Source of the DNA: Saccharomyces paradoxus
Taxonomy: Eukaryota; Ascomycota; Saccharomycetes; Saccharomycetales; Saccharomycetaceae
Direction: 5' to 3'
Assembly: GCF_002079055.1 (NCBI RefSeq)
Contig: NC_047498.1
Coordinates: forward strand, 647,299-711,298
DNA length: 64,000 nucleotides
In this document: positions 30,257 to 40,866 of the stretch, piece by piece
Numbering within the stretch: position 1 is the stretch's first letter
Layout of the letters: each line of letters opens with the position of its first letter
Program-made: the position numbers and the translations under genes
Notes under the pieces: generated by a model
Databases searched by the model: none
Seen by the model: the letters and a program-made list of their open reading frames with translations, nothing else
Told to the model about the DNA's origin: nothing

Positions 30257-31402
30257 TCACACCTTCTTTTTATCCAAATGCACATCAACTTGCTTGTAAT
30301 TATCCCATGCAATACGATATATGAAACTTGGATTGAACCCACCAACGTTTGTAATGTAGATATCGATGTTCTCAGGCGGGACATAATCGGTAATTTGATT
30401 AACAGTATCTAATCTTTTTCTTGGATCCATCCTAGGTAATATACGCTGGGACCCCCCAAATTCAACAAACTTCTCGACATCGAACGGATATAGAGGAGAT
30501 AGTTTATACAAACCTGCAACAGCAAATACTGGAGTTCTGAATTCTCGGGCGCATTCACAAACGGATGATACACCTGAATTTGACGAGATAGTACCCCCGT
30601 TGACAAAAACAGCTTTAGTGCCGATAATCACCTTACCCACACGGGACATCAAAGCAAAAACTGCTGAGTCTGGAACTACTAGGGTTTCTATGTTGTGTTG
30701 TGCTAATTTTTTGGCAAATTCATGTGCATTTTTTGTGTTGTTAGGGAACCCCTCTGTGACTAGAACTGTAAATGTTCTATTACTACGTTCGCGAGCAGTA
30801 ATCAGAAATTTTAGCACAGTCTTTGAATCAGGTGTGGGAGTTAATAAAATTTCATGATCGTGAATCAAATCAATAGCAATCTGTTGAATACCTTCGTCAA
30901 TGTTTTTGATTTCATCTATAAGATCTTTGATACCCTGAATGGCTACTTGGCGGTAATCAGTCTTGGTTTTCATATTAGAGCTACCGGAGTTATTTTTCCT
31001 ATTCTGGTGAGGTTGCTCAGGTTTCTGTAATAAATTGAACATGGATGAAATCAAAGGTTCAGCAACGGATGTGGATGTGACAGTTGCACTCATAGTGTCT
31101 TCTTCTACTTCATCTCTTAAGACAGCCAGTATTCTTCTAATGACGTTACCGCAACTGAAAGCAGTGGGATGAGCTTTTTCTAGACTATTACCTAAATCTC
31201 TGATTTGCTCAATAAGGTCATTAACATGGTTCCAACGAGCAGCAGAGATAAATCTCATTAACAATTGTAAAGTTTCCAGGGCGATGGCATACGAACCTTG
31301 TACTTGTCTTCTCTTTAATTTGGCAACAAAGGTGTCAATAGTAACATTCACGTCGGATGCTGCCGCATTTGGATGAACTGAGGAGAATGCTTGAGAGGAC
31401 AT
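30257..31402 (-). CDS. GCD7: Gcd7, eIF2B beta subunit
   Basis: 381 aa, full length. A helical N-terminal half leads into the eIF2B alpha/beta/delta Rossmann-like C-terminal domain, with ESRPxxxG-like equivalents (FTVLVTEGFPNN), the VGKVIIGTKAVFVNGGTISSNSG segment, and the terminal FIYRIAWDNYKQVDVHLD. It is a regulatory subunit of the guanine-nucleotide exchange factor for eIF2 and a sensor of phosphorylated eIF2-alpha in general amino-acid control. Confidence 0.96.
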   Translation of the reverse strand: MSSQAFSSVHPNAAASDVNVTIDTFVAKLKRRQVQGSYAIALETLQLLMRFISAARWNHVNDLIEQIRDLGNSLEKAHPTAFSCGNVIRRILAVLRDEVEEDTMSATVTSTSVAEPLISSMFNLLQKPEQPHQNRKNNSGSSNMKTKTDYRQVAIQGIKDLIDEIKNIDEGIQQIAIDLIHDHEILLTPTPDSKTVLKFLITARERSNRTFTVLVTEGFPNNTKNAHEFAKKLAQHNIETLVVPDSAVFALMSRVGKVIIGTKAVFVNGGTISSNSGVSSVCECAREFRTPVFAVAGLYKLSPLYPFDVEKFVEFGGSQRILPRMDPRKRLDTVNQITDYVPPENIDIYITNVGGFNPSFIYRIAWDNYKQVDVHLDKKKV

Positions 31403-31727
31403 CTTCTGTTGGGCAAAAGTCGGAAATTTGGCTGTTGTGTTACTGATACCGCACGAGCTAATGAGTGGCCTGTTTTATTTATGAAGGTTTTTTCTATGTC
31501 CATTTTTTTTTTCAGCATCATGGAGGAAAAAAAGCTTGCGGTTGAGAAGCCAGAGGTGACAAATGCCCAAGCTGAACATGTTCAAAGGTCTTTATAAAGA
31601 CTATTCCCCGGCTCATATAGTAATAGGTTTGCATGTGTTTTGGATCTATCTACAATTTCTTGCTATATAGTTGTACGTAGCTTAGAGAGATGTTGAGGGA
31701 ACGTCACAGTATCTTCAAGTATGCTCC
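31403..31727. other. GCD7 promoter / SEC72 3' region
   Basis: 325 bp. It holds a T/C tract ending in TTTTTTTTTCAG directly before a 25-codon plus-strand ORF (31520-31597), described in the findings. No other feature. Confidence 0.5.
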
Positions 31728-32309
31728 TTATTCACCGTTATACTCGGCCAAATTCCTTGCAGTTTCTATTAAAAGAGCTCTAAGTTTCATATCTTCAGGG
31801 GCTAAGGCTAAACCTCTCTCGCATGTTGCTCTAGCCTCTTCCCACTGCTTCAATTTTAACAAACAGTCTGCCTTCCTCACAAATACGTCTGGTTGGATAA
31901 GTCCCGTACCAAGTAAGAAATCCAAGTCTTGCAATGCCTCTAAATGCTTTCCGAGTATCAAACATAAATCTATTTTGCTACGAAGCATAAAATGTAACTC
32001 TGGTAGCTGAATAGCAAAAGCTTCCCAGGGCGCTCTTTTCCTTTGTGCCATCTCGATTGCTAAAGAAACATTTTTCAATGCCTCATTTAATTTTTTCTGT
32101 TGCAGGTTCTTCATACCACTTTCAAATAAACCTTTGATCATTTTACTTAGGGCTTCATTTGGTTGTGGCGTAAAATTCGGGTTGGTTTCTCCTATCAATG
32201 ACGTAGTGAGAACATTTATTTGATCGATGTTAGTTTCGGTAGATTGTGCCACAACAGCGTCGCTTGCAGTAATCTGTTTGCTGTTTGTATTGTATTCAAG
32301 GGTAACCAT
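31728..32309 (-). CDS. SEC72: Sec72, Sec63-complex TPR subunit
   Basis: 193 aa. After an N-terminal domain of about 75 residues, three TPR-like helix pairs follow (FESGMKNLQQKKLNEALKNVSLAIEMA; FMLRSKIDLCLILGKHLEALQDLDFLL; VRKADCLLKLKQWEEARATCERGLAL). It is a peripheral ER protein of the Sec62/63/71/72 post-translational translocon and binds Hsp70 (Ssa1) tails. No signal peptide, as expected. Confidence 0.95.
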   Translation of the reverse strand: MVTLEYNTNSKQITASDAVVAQSTETNIDQINVLTTSLIGETNPNFTPQPNEALSKMIKGLFESGMKNLQQKKLNEALKNVSLAIEMAQRKRAPWEAFAIQLPELHFMLRSKIDLCLILGKHLEALQDLDFLLGTGLIQPDVFVRKADCLLKLKQWEEARATCERGLALAPEDMKLRALLIETARNLAEYNGE

Positions 32310-32700
32310 GGTTGAATGAGTTGGCTGTAGTATACTCTCGGTGTGCTCTCAAAAACTACGTTTCATTGTTTTCAACACTATTAGTTTTATGTTGAAGGTT
32401 ATATCTAATCGTAACGTGTGCTCCTACATCCGTTTGAAACGATCCGTGTAAACGATCTGAAAAACTTAATATCAGTTTCTTTAAATACGTTTAAATACAT
32501 TTAAATCACAACACATTTACATTCAATTTTTTGCTATATATTCAGATCTGTGTTATAGAAGACATCAATATCAGCTAGTTGGTGTTCCTTGTTGTAATTA
32601 TAAAATCCTCAAAATCGAGTAGATTTTATTGAATTTCTATATTGAGATGAATGTAAATATGTATACAGTTTAGGGTAAAAAGCGTGCTTTCGCTCTTCCC
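32310..32700. other. SEC72 promoter / GSP1 3' region, with 10-bp tandem repeat
   Basis: 391 bp. At 32480-32509 lie three tandem 10-bp units (TTTAAATACG, TTTAAATACA, TTTAAATCAC). The rest is AT-rich promoter and 3'-UTR sequence. Confidence 0.6.
32480..32509. repeat. Three tandem 10-bp units, TTTAAATAC-type
   Basis: Each unit begins with the palindrome TTTAAA. The period of 10 puts successive units on the same face of the helix. It lies about 170 bp upstream of SEC72. Confidence 0.7.
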
Positions 32701-33360
32701 TTATAAATCAGCATCATCTTCATCAGGTAATGGCAAGGCAGTGGCTTGTTCCATTTCTTGTTGGTATTGTTGCATCAATTGTTCATCGACTTGGACTTCT
32801 GGTGGGGCCAAAGCTGGAGAAGCAACAAACTCTAATTGTGGGTTACCAGCCAATTTTCTGGCCAACCATAAGAAAGGCTTTTCAAAGTTGTAGTTAGACT
32901 TGGCAGAGATATCATAGTATTGCAAGTTTTTCTTTCTGTGGAAAGTGATAGTCTTGGCCTTAACCTTTCTTTCTTTGACATCGACCTTGTTACCACACAA
33001 GACAATTGGGATGTTTTCACAAACACGAACTAAATCTCTGTGCCAGTTTGGAACATTCTTGTAAGTAATTCTGGAAGTAACATCGAACATGATGATGGCA
33101 CATTGGGCGTTAATGTAGTAACCGTCTCTTAGACCACCGAATTTTTCTTGACCAGCAGTATCCCAGACGTCAAATTTGATTTCACCGAAGTTGGTGTAAA
33201 AGGATAAAGGATGCACTTCGACACCAATGGTGGCGATGTACTTCTTTTCGAATTCACCAGTCAAATGTCTCTTGACGAAGGTGGTCTTACCGGTACCACC
33301 ATCACCGACAAGAACTAATTTGAAAGTTGGAACTTCACTGTTAGCAGCTGGGGCAGACAT
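32701..33360 (-). CDS. GSP1: Gsp1, Ran GTPase of nuclear transport
   Basis: 219 aa. G motifs: P-loop GDGGTGKT (19-26), switch I with [23 protein letters not shown] with catalytic Q71, NKVD, and the G5 element SAKSNYN. The acidic C-terminal tail DEDDADL is typical of Ran. No lipidation motif. It cycles with Prp20 (GEF) and Rna1 (GAP) to drive importin and exportin traffic. Strong codon bias (TCT, GGT, AAG, TTG) points to high expression. Confidence 0.98.
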   Translation of the reverse strand: MSAPAANSEVPTFKLVLVGDGGTGKTTFVKRHLTGEFEKKYIATIGVEVHPLSFYTNFGEIKFDVWDTAGQEKFGGLRDGYYINAQCAIIMFDVTSRITYKNVPNWHRDLVRVCENIPIVLCGNKVDVKERKVKAKTITFHRKKNLQYYDISAKSNYNFEKPFLWLARKLAGNPQLEFVASPALAPPEVQVDEQLMQQYQQEMEQATALPLPDEDDADL

Positions 33361-33926
33361 TTATAATGTAAATGAGTTTGTTGATTTTCCTTTAGTGCTA
33401 GGTTAAAAATGAATCGAAGGAAAAAAAAACGTTGAAAGAGCAATTCTTCCTGTTTAAAAACGAAACAAACTTAAAAGGTGAGGAAAAGTTGATCATACAG
33501 TTCAAATTTTTCAAAATCTTCGCCAAAGAAAAAGAAACGAAAATTTTTTTTCTATTTTGGTGGGATGAGCTTTCGTCCAGTGCGATATTATTTTAAGGGG
33601 GAGAAACTACGCCTTATATAAAACGGATCATTACTTACCGAGGAAGCATAGGTCATACTTAAAAAGTGAGAGTTATTAAAATAGAAGAATAGTAGTAATA
33701 GGAAAGATAAAGATGTGTCTATGTACAATTGTATTTTTCGCTTAAAAAAAAAATTCTGCATTTTGTATGACTGATTACAAAGAGTGCGTAGTGGATTTTG
33801 CTTTTTCTTTATTGTACTGGATCCGAATATAAAAAGATGAGGGAGGGCGAGGTGAGAATAATGATCTTGTTCAGTTTGTAATTCAGTTATTTTTTTCTCT
33901 TCGATAAAGAGGATGCGATGAAAAGT
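33361..33926. other. GSP1 promoter / ATP14 3' region
   Basis: 566 bp. It holds an A-tract (33421-33431), a T-tract near 33545, an AGGGG stress-element core at 33596-33600 and a long purine/T-rich stretch before ATP14. No gene is supported. The dubious S. cerevisiae reading frame YLR294C has no convincing equivalent here. Confidence 0.5.
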
Positions 33927-34301
33927 TTAATGACTTTCTTTGGTTTCCTCGGCATCATCCAGAACTAGCCAATCGTCTTCAATTGGTTCTGACTCACCCT
34001 CTGCGGACTCCTTGGCGACATGGGCAGTTTCTACGTTCTGCTCAGTGTAAGCTTTTAAAGCATCTGGGCCCTGAAGTTCTAATTGTGGTAGACTTGGTTT
34101 TTTTGGTGGGTTCCAAGGCTTAACATTACCTTCAGCATCTTGTAAGGTAGTTGGAGCCAGCTTAGTTTCTTTTAGCTCCCTTAAATACAAGTCTTGTATG
34201 ACGTTATAGGATATTCTTGTAGTAGCAAAATTTCTATTGCACAATCTCATTGGTAGGACCGAAGCATTGAGCAGTATTCTTCTGGAGGCGACAGGAAACA
34301 T
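33927..34301 (-). CDS. ATP14: Atp14, subunit h of mitochondrial ATP synthase
   Basis: 124 aa, the family length. An amphipathic presequence (MFPVASRRILLNASVLPMRL, with RNFATT nearby) precedes an acidic mature protein (YIRELKETK-like segment, then EGESEPIEDDWLVLDDAEE). Subunit h is part of the peripheral stalk of F1Fo, required for assembly and respiratory growth. Confidence 0.95.
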   Translation of the reverse strand: MFPVASRRILLNASVLPMRLCNRNFATTRISYNVIQDLYLRELKETKLAPTTLQDAEGNVKPWNPPKKPSLPQLELQGPDALKAYTEQNVETAHVAKESAEGESEPIEDDWLVLDDAEETKESH

Positions 34302-35952
34302 TTTGACTTGGAGCGGTACGAAGACGTTGGAAATCTATATAACCAGATGACTGATATATGGACCTGTATATAATTTAATACCCCTTCCTTATAAAATCTA
34401 GGTAGTGTTTTTTTTTCTTCGATTTATTTGAAGACAAAGGAAGAAGTTGGTTGGTCGGGTAAAAGAGCATACTTTTTTATGATGCATAATTGGTTCGTAT
34501 ATTGTGATAAGTGCACTTTCAACCAAATATATTAATAAAACTCTTGAATCACATAATAATAAGCAATTTGGACAAGTTCGCTAAGCTAGCAATCTTGTAT
34601 AGTATTTAATTGCTCTTTCTGAAAAGCTGCATTTGGACATCAACGCTATTTTTTTACAATAAACCTCATTTTAATAAAATTAGGCACACATACAAGAGAC
34701 AGCAGAGCGTTAATGCCAAGAATATGAGGTATTTGGCCTTTTCCTTCTGCTTTTTTTTTCCTCATTAGAACGCTGATCAACGGTGTATGATTTAATTTTA
34801 TTCTCATTTTCCAATTTTAAGAGCCGCCGAGACCTAAAACGAGAAAGCCGTTTCCCGCTTTTTCTGCTCCTTACGTTGTTACATTCTATATGAGCAATTC
34901 TCGCGTTATTCATCATTAGGCAAGTAATTATGCCCAATCGGCTTACCAATGTCACATAAAGAAAAACACTATTATCCTTTTCCGGTAATGAAAAACAACA
35001 GTCGTCCGGTACGACAGCCGCTGCGGCAATTACTTTTCCCCAAAAGTTCATAATCGATCAATTAACGCGTAAACGAAAAAAAAAAAACCGAGAGAAGGTA
35101 AATTAGGTCTTCATACGAGCCTTTTTTTGTTCTGGAAAATCATTTGTATGTCTAGTGCAGCAAGCGTGCTTATAGGCACTCGTTATGTATGCATCTCTAC
35201 ACAAAATTTTAAGTGGTAATAATTGAAGCTCGTTCATATCAATTGAACACCTTGTCGTTTTCCTTGTAGTTACCGGACGACAAAGCGATAAATACATCTT
35301 CAAGCTATAGCCGCGGGCTTGCTGACTCGAAGCTCGTCGGGCCTTTGCAGCCATAATCCAGGGCAGTGGCCGCACTGCTCGGGCCGAATGGAGGGCTAGC
35401 TACATGTGATTTCCGAAGAACGGACAGCAAAAATTGAGGAACAATAGAACACCGCGCGCTTTCTTTTGGGCTGTCTGGAGAAACCAGTGAAAAGTGCGCA
35501 CGCGCATTGCGGTTTAAAAAGAATACCCGTCTGTTCAAGAACGGCCGATTTAACAGAAAAGAGTAAAGAGATGAGTTTTGCGAGATCAGAAACCAAAACA
35601 AAAAGGAAAAAAAAGGAATTTTTTTGGGAGAAGGAAAAAAGGGTTAGGTCTATAGAGAAACTCCGTAGTTCTTCTCTGTATTACTAATTGGTTACCAAGT
35701 CATACATACTTGAGAGTAGTAACATATAAAAGAAAAGTCGTATAGGGACCTTATTAAATTTATATATATTGAGGCAGTCTTCCAATTAATATGTAAGATA
35801 ATTAATTCCTTTGGATAACCTTCTTTTTTGCTCTATTGTGGTAATAATTTTCTCATTCGCACACTCGCACACGTACGCTTTCTCTTTCACAAGTAATAAA
35901 TTATTCTTTTTTGCATTATAGACTACGTACGATAAAAATATAGAAAACAAAA
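34302..35952. other. Long intergenic stretch between ATP14 and YLR297W
   Basis: 1651 bp without a convincing gene. The first part is the ATP14 promoter. A 113-codon ATG-initiated minus-strand frame (34710-35051) is basic in its second half, but I do not recognise it. A relatively GC-rich patch (about 35310-35560) contains the dyad TCCGAAGAACGGA (35412-35424). Other frames over 60 codons start with TTG or GTG. I see no counterpart of the doubtful S. cerevisiae YLR296W on the plus strand. The last 200 bp are the YLR297W promoter. Confidence 0.5.
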
Positions 35953-36342
35953 ATGGTCGATGGTGATTTTCTCGATGAGCAATCAAACGTTGCATTACTA
36001 AGCTCCAAATCCATGTGTGATGGGCATCACAGCGTCAAGAGCAGCATAGGGGATGAGATTTTTAAACTACTCACGAAGATTCTAAATTCGGATGAGAAAG
36101 CAAGCGGGGATGTACACACGCTCGTTTCAGGGTCTACGGATTCATCAAATTTTTACCTCGATAATGAACCACTGGAAAACATACTCGCCGTATTCATAAT
36201 ATCGTTTATTATCGTCGTAGTCGGAGTTTTATTACTTGGGCTGATCGGCATGATATTCATATCATTCCGGTCAAACAATAATAATGATAAGAAACTACAA
36301 TTTAACGATGAAGAAAAGCAAGCGACTACTGAAAACCCATAA
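35953..36342 (+). CDS. YLR297W, small single-pass vacuolar membrane protein
   Basis: 129 aa, the same length as S. cerevisiae YLR297W. A polar N-terminal 74 residues precede one strong membrane segment (ILAVFIISFIIVVVGVLLLG, about 77-105) and a hydrophilic Asn/Lys/Glu-rich tail. No cleavable signal peptide. The S. cerevisiae protein localises to the vacuole and has a paralogue, YOR186W. Biochemical function unknown. Confidence 0.85.
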   Translation: MVDGDFLDEQSNVALLSSKSMCDGHHSVKSSIGDEIFKLLTKILNSDEKASGDVHTLVSGSTDSSNFYLDNEPLENILAVFIISFIIVVVGVLLLGLIGMIFISFRSNNNNDKKLQFNDEEKQATTENP

Positions 36343-36632
36343 AAATAAAAATAGATATAATAAACGGTACCCGCTCTTAACACCCGAATGGTGGACATTT
36401 TAATTTTAAATTCTCATGATAGTAATGATCGCGCACACTCAACTAATAATCGCATACCACACATTCTTTCTCTTTTTTTTTTTCAATTCGACTAATTTCA
36501 AACTTTAATTTTCCTTTTTTCTTCCCTATTTTTTATTCTTTCATGATGCCAGTTTAATTCGTTGTTGATATCCCTCTATTTAGGCAAAAATAGTCTACAT
36601 AATATAATATCTAATAATCTAATCTAATAACA

Positions 36633-37328
36633 CTAATTTCCATACCTCCTCCTTTTAAATACGTTGGTACTCAGTGGTTTCCGCATGCCGTCAGGATGCA
36701 TCCGTTTCTTCGACTCCTTGATCGTGGTTTGTAATATATCCGTGCTGTAAAATATAGAAGTTTTTGGAATGGTGTTACTCCATTGTGATAATATCTTTGG
36801 GGGCTCGAACTTCTTTGGATTGGTCAGCCTAGGGAATGGATTGCTCTCGCACGTCTCATCTCTGGATCTTGAAGTTTGCTTGAGGGAATGTTGTGCAGAT
36901 TTTTCGTTGGCCCTTTGCGGCAATTTGCTGGCTTTAACCAGATCTCCTATATCGAACCTATTGGCATCTACAAATACTTTTGAATATCCTGGCGAGCCGT
37001 CGTATAACGATTGCAAAGTATTTATCGAAGTTTGTGCCAGTTCCTTTTGGTTCATTTTCTTCACATGCAAGTTTCGTCTTTTCTCCTTATTTGAAAGGCA
37101 TGTAACTTTTAGCCTTTCATTTTCACTACTTTTTTCTCCTTCTTTCCTACCCTTCTTTCCAATGTGGCGTCTTTTATGATTATGCCTATTAGAGATGTCT
37201 CTTGCCTTATTCCTATAATAGTCCGCTGTTATGCGAAGATGATTCTTACCAACCAGATGCGACTTACGAACGCTTAACGTGTCATGGGTCAAATACGAAT
37301 GACAGTATTCACAATAGTATCTCGTCAT
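36633..37328 (-). CDS. YHC1: Yhc1, U1 snRNP protein U1C
   Basis: 231 aa. The U1-type C2H2 zinc finger sits at the extreme N-terminus: C6, C9, H24 and H30 within YYCEYCHSYLTHDTLSVRKS and the following HLVGKNH. It is followed by the YYRNKARDI helix and a basic, low-complexity extension longer than in metazoan U1C, as usual in yeast. It stabilises U1 snRNA pairing with the 5' splice site. It is divergent from ECM38. Confidence 0.95.
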   Translation of the reverse strand: MTRYYCEYCHSYLTHDTLSVRKSHLVGKNHLRITADYYRNKARDISNRHNHKRRHIGKKGRKEGEKSSENERLKVTCLSNKEKRRNLHVKKMNQKELAQTSINTLQSLYDGSPGYSKVFVDANRFDIGDLVKASKLPQRANEKSAQHSLKQTSRSRDETCESNPFPRLTNPKKFEPPKILSQWSNTIPKTSIFYSTDILQTTIKESKKRMHPDGMRKPLSTNVFKRRRYGN

Positions 37329-37983
37329 TGCCTATCTCTTTTCTCTCTGTGATCTGATCACCTTCATTATCTATACTAGGAGCTCACATTATAACTTCGG
37401 TTTAGCAAGAATATTTTCTGTTATCCTAACGGCTTACCCGTCTCTGTCGTTTGACACTTGCGGAAATCCAGTGCTCTAAGATAACGCAGCGTATGCCTCA
37501 CATGGAAGTGCACAGAGATTGGACCATTTTCACCTTCTACATAAGCCCTTATTCAAATATAAAAGAGTAAATATAAAAGAAACTGTTAAGACTTTATTCA
37601 CCTTTATGTGACCAGAAAAATTATTACCATATTACTCAGCGGCTGTGCCTGCTGTTGATCAAAAGAAAAGGTCCGCCGCTTCGAATATCTTAGTGCCGGT
37701 TTTTGCCCGCTTATCAATTTTCTTTAAAGGAACATAACGGCATTTATCAATTTGCCTTCCTAATCTACATACACATATATTAGATACATATACGTATATA
37801 TGTTTGTGTATTGGCACGTTTTCAATATTCACATTTTTGTTCTTCCATAAAGCTCGATCCTGACTCCTTACTGCGACAGTTACCTTAAAATAATAGATTA
37901 GGAAACTCACGCTGATATAAGTGGAAGATTACCAGCCACACAAAAAGATAAGACAAAAGTAGAATAGCTTAGACCCCACAGTT
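37329..37983. promoter_or_regulatory. YHC1/ECM38 divergent promoter with GATA and Gcn4-like motifs
   Basis: 655 bp. GATAAG cores occur at 37947-37952 (31 bp before the ECM38 ATG) and, inverted, at 37710-37715; further TTATCAA lies near 37743. TGACTC at 37861-37866 is a Gcn4 half-match. Nitrogen-catabolite control of ECM38 by GATA factors is known in S. cerevisiae, so the 37710 site is a reasonable candidate. Confidence 0.45.
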
Positions 37984-39966
37984 ATGCTGTTGCGTAATAC
38001 AAAAATCCCCAAGACTTTAAATACCTGTTTTATACTGCATATATTCATCCTGTTGACACTGGGCATGTTAGTGTCGGGCATGCCCTCAAAGATGGTATCA
38101 TTCGCCTCTCAGGATGCTCTGCAAAGAATAAACAATCTCCTTCGGGGCTCTGCTAATCGAGATGTTGACATTTTTGCTGTATATTCGAACGAAGATAACG
38201 GTGACGATGGTAGCGACAAGGATCACCATAACATCGATATTGATCCTTTACCTCGACGCCCTAGTTTAACGCCTGATAGGCAACTCCTAAAAGTTGGTTT
38301 GCATGGCGCTATAAGTTCTGATTTAGAGATCTGTAGTAATTTAACAATAAATGAAGTTCTCCTGAAATTTCCCGGCTCCAACGCTGCAGATGCCGCAGTA
38401 ACACAAGCCCTTTGTAAAGGTATGGTGAATTTTTTCAATAGCGGTATTGGAGGTGGTGGATACGTGGTTTTTTCTGGCAAAAGCGATGAAGATCATTTAT
38501 CTATTGATTTTAGAGAAAAGGCACCCATGGGTTCGCATAAATTCATGTTTGAAAACTGTTCTCTATGCTCAAAGATAGGAGGTCTGGCTGTCGGTGTTCC
38601 AGGGGAACTTATGGGTCTCTATCGCCTCTATAAAGAAAGAGGCAGTGGCCAAGTTGATTGGCATGATTTAATACAACCAGTGGCGAAACTGGGAAGCACG
38701 GGTTGGCGAATAGGTGAAGCCCTCGGTGCCACTTTAAAACTTTATGAGGATGTTTTCCTGACATTGAAGGAGGATTGGTTGTTTGTATTGAATTCTACTC
38801 AAGATGGTGTTCTGAAAGAAGGTGATTGGATCAAGAGGCCAGCACTATCCAATATGTTAATGGAACTGGCTAAAAATGGCTCCGTGGCGCCATTTTATGA
38901 CCCTGACCACTGGATTGCTAAGTCGATGGTTGATACTGTGGCGAAATACAATGGAATAATGGACTTACAGGATGTTTCATCATATGATGTTCACGTTACC
39001 AAACCATTATCCATGAAAATCAGGAAGGGTGCCAATTTCATTCCTGATAACGATATGACTGTGTTGACAAGTAGCGGTTCGAGTTCTGGGGCTGCACTAC
39101 TTGCAGCATTGAGGATAATGGATAATTTCCAGAATCAAGAAGGGGGCGACTATGAGAGAGAAACCTCCTACCATTTGCTTGAAAGCATGAAATGGATGGC
39201 AAGCGCAAGAAGCAGGTTAGGTGACTTTCAAGGCGAAACATTGCCTAAGCACATCAAAGAGGTATTAGATCCAGAATGGGCTTTGAAAGCAGTGAAATCC
39301 ATCAGAAATAACTCTCAGGATGGAAAATTTAAAACGTTAGAAAACTGGACGCTTTATGACCCAGCTTACGATATGAATAACCCTCATGGAACCGCGCACT
39401 TCAGTATAGTGGATTCTCATGGCAATGCTGTCTCCTTGACAACCACCGTCAACCTGTTGTTCGGTTCCTTAGTTCACGACCCAAAAACTGGCGTAATTTT
39501 TAATAATGAAATGGACGATTTTGCTCAATTTAACAAATCTAATAGTTTTGAATTGGCGCCCTCCATATACAATTTTCCGGAACCCGGGAAAAGACCGTTA
39601 TCGTCCACTGCACCCACTATTGTGCTATCTGAATTAGGTATCCCGGATCTTGTAGTGGGTGCTTCGGGTGGCTCAAGAATCACTACGAGTGTTTTACAAA
39701 CAATAGTCAGGACCTACTGGTATAAGATGCCTATATTAGAAACAATAGCCTATCCACGTATACACCATCAGTTGCTGCCCGACCGCATAGAAGTAGAAAG
39801 CTTCCCCATGATCGGTAAAGCCGCACTGCGTACTCTAAAGGAAATGGGATATACGATGAAAGAAGTTTTTCCCAAGAGCGTGGTCAACGCTGTACGCAAT
39901 GTCAGGGGAGAATGGCATGCCGTGAGTGACTATTGGAGAAAAAGAGGAATTTCCTCCGTATATTGA
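37984..39966 (+). CDS. ECM38: Ecm38, vacuolar gamma-glutamyltranspeptidase
   Basis: 660 aa. An N-terminal signal anchor ([19 protein letters not shown]) gives type II topology in the vacuolar membrane. It is a GGT-family N-terminal nucleophile hydrolase: N-terminal subunit motifs [13 protein letters not shown] and GIGGGGYVV, autocleavage before T470 in [10 protein letters not shown], and C-terminal motifs [16 protein letters not shown] and [10 protein letters not shown]. It degrades glutathione when sulfur or nitrogen is scarce, complementing the MET17 locus downstream only in theme. Confidence 0.97.
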   Translation: MLLRNTKIPKTLNTCFILHIFILLTLGMLVSGMPSKMVSFASQDALQRINNLLRGSANRDVDIFAVYSNEDNGDDGSDKDHHNIDIDPLPRRPSLTPDRQLLKVGLHGAISSDLEICSNLTINEVLLKFPGSNAADAAVTQALCKGMVNFFNSGIGGGGYVVFSGKSDEDHLSIDFREKAPMGSHKFMFENCSLCSKIGGLAVGVPGELMGLYRLYKERGSGQVDWHDLIQPVAKLGSTGWRIGEALGATLKLYEDVFLTLKEDWLFVLNSTQDGVLKEGDWIKRPALSNMLMELAKNGSVAPFYDPDHWIAKSMVDTVAKYNGIMDLQDVSSYDVHVTKPLSMKIRKGANFIPDNDMTVLTSSGSSSGAALLAALRIMDNFQNQEGGDYERETSYHLLESMKWMASARSRLGDFQGETLPKHIKEVLDPEWALKAVKSIRNNSQDGKFKTLENWTLYDPAYDMNNPHGTAHFSIVDSHGNAVSLTTTVNLLFGSLVHDPKTGVIFNNEMDDFAQFNKSNSFELAPSIYNFPEPGKRPLSSTAPTIVLSELGIPDLVVGASGGSRITTSVLQTIVRTYWYKMPILETIAYPRIHHQLLPDRIEVESFPMIGKAALRTLKEMGYTMKEVFPKSVVNAVRNVRGEWHAVSDYWRKRGISSVY

Positions 39967-40866
39967 GATGTAGGATAGAATTGTATAAAAAAAAAAATTA
40001 AGATGGTTGCACGTAATGCAGGGAGCCTGCTTCCGTGATATATAAATAAATACTGGCTCGCGTTTATTTTTAAAGAATCAATATTTACTTTTCGTTAACG
40101 AAGGGCCTCCGCCCTTAAAACAAAAAAAAAATCCAGATCATGCGACCTTTGCCTTTTTTAGCAACTTTCCCTCGCTTGCAGTCGAGACGCGACTTTGGAA
40201 CGATGCCAGCATACATATTACGATTAAAAAAATATCTAATGGCTTGCTCCCGCGCGTTTCTTTTTAGAGATTGAACGCACACACACATTATTGTTTACTA
40301 TAAATAAACCGTGGGGACCTGACCCAGGCATCTTCTGTGGGTTTACAGTGCGGTGCACACGCACCTGAGACATGCCCGTAACCTGGCGCGTTACCGCAAA
40401 AACATAGTCGCGCGCAGACAATACCGCAGGATGAAACGCCGTAACCTCAAGACCGTGGCTTGGGTGGAGATGCTCAGACCAACCCTGCTGGGTTTGTCTC
40501 TCGAGGACGCCGTTATAATTTTAGCGTGTTCCGTACCTGTGCACATCAATAAGCGGTGTAACAAACTTGAACTTGCCATCCCATATCGTCATATGAGCAG
40601 TTTCAGAGGAAAGGCACTTTAAATAAAAAGGCGTGGACGATAAAAAATGTATATAAGTTGATTGGAATTTCTGGAACGAAAAAGTAATGCTTTCGCAGAC
40701 CTTCTAAATACCTCTTCCCTCTTTTTTGTAGTTTTATTTTGTATCGGCTAAGAAGTTAAAAATAACTATTGAAAACAAAGTTTACGAAAGGGTCTAAAAG
40801 TTCTGGTAAAAACACGTGCCTATAATTTTTGTTTACTCTCTTTCTTTTAGTTAATTACCAACTAAA
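39967..40866. other. ECM38 3' region and EXG1 promoter
   Basis: 900 bp. An Arg-rich plus-strand frame (40353-40622) begins with GTG and has an overlapping antisense frame starting with TTG; neither is convincing. Around 40090-40135 is a GC/A-tract mixture. T-tracts and a TATATAAG-like element (near 40651) fit the EXG1 promoter. Confidence 0.5.

Noticed and set aside
33361-33926. Possible counterpart of dubious YLR294C near ATP14
   Set aside because: No ATG-initiated frame of useful length is visible; the region reads as promoter and 3' UTR.
40353-40622. 89-codon Arg-rich plus-strand frame before EXG1
   Set aside because: It starts with GTG, has an overlapping antisense frame starting with TTG, and no family resemblance.
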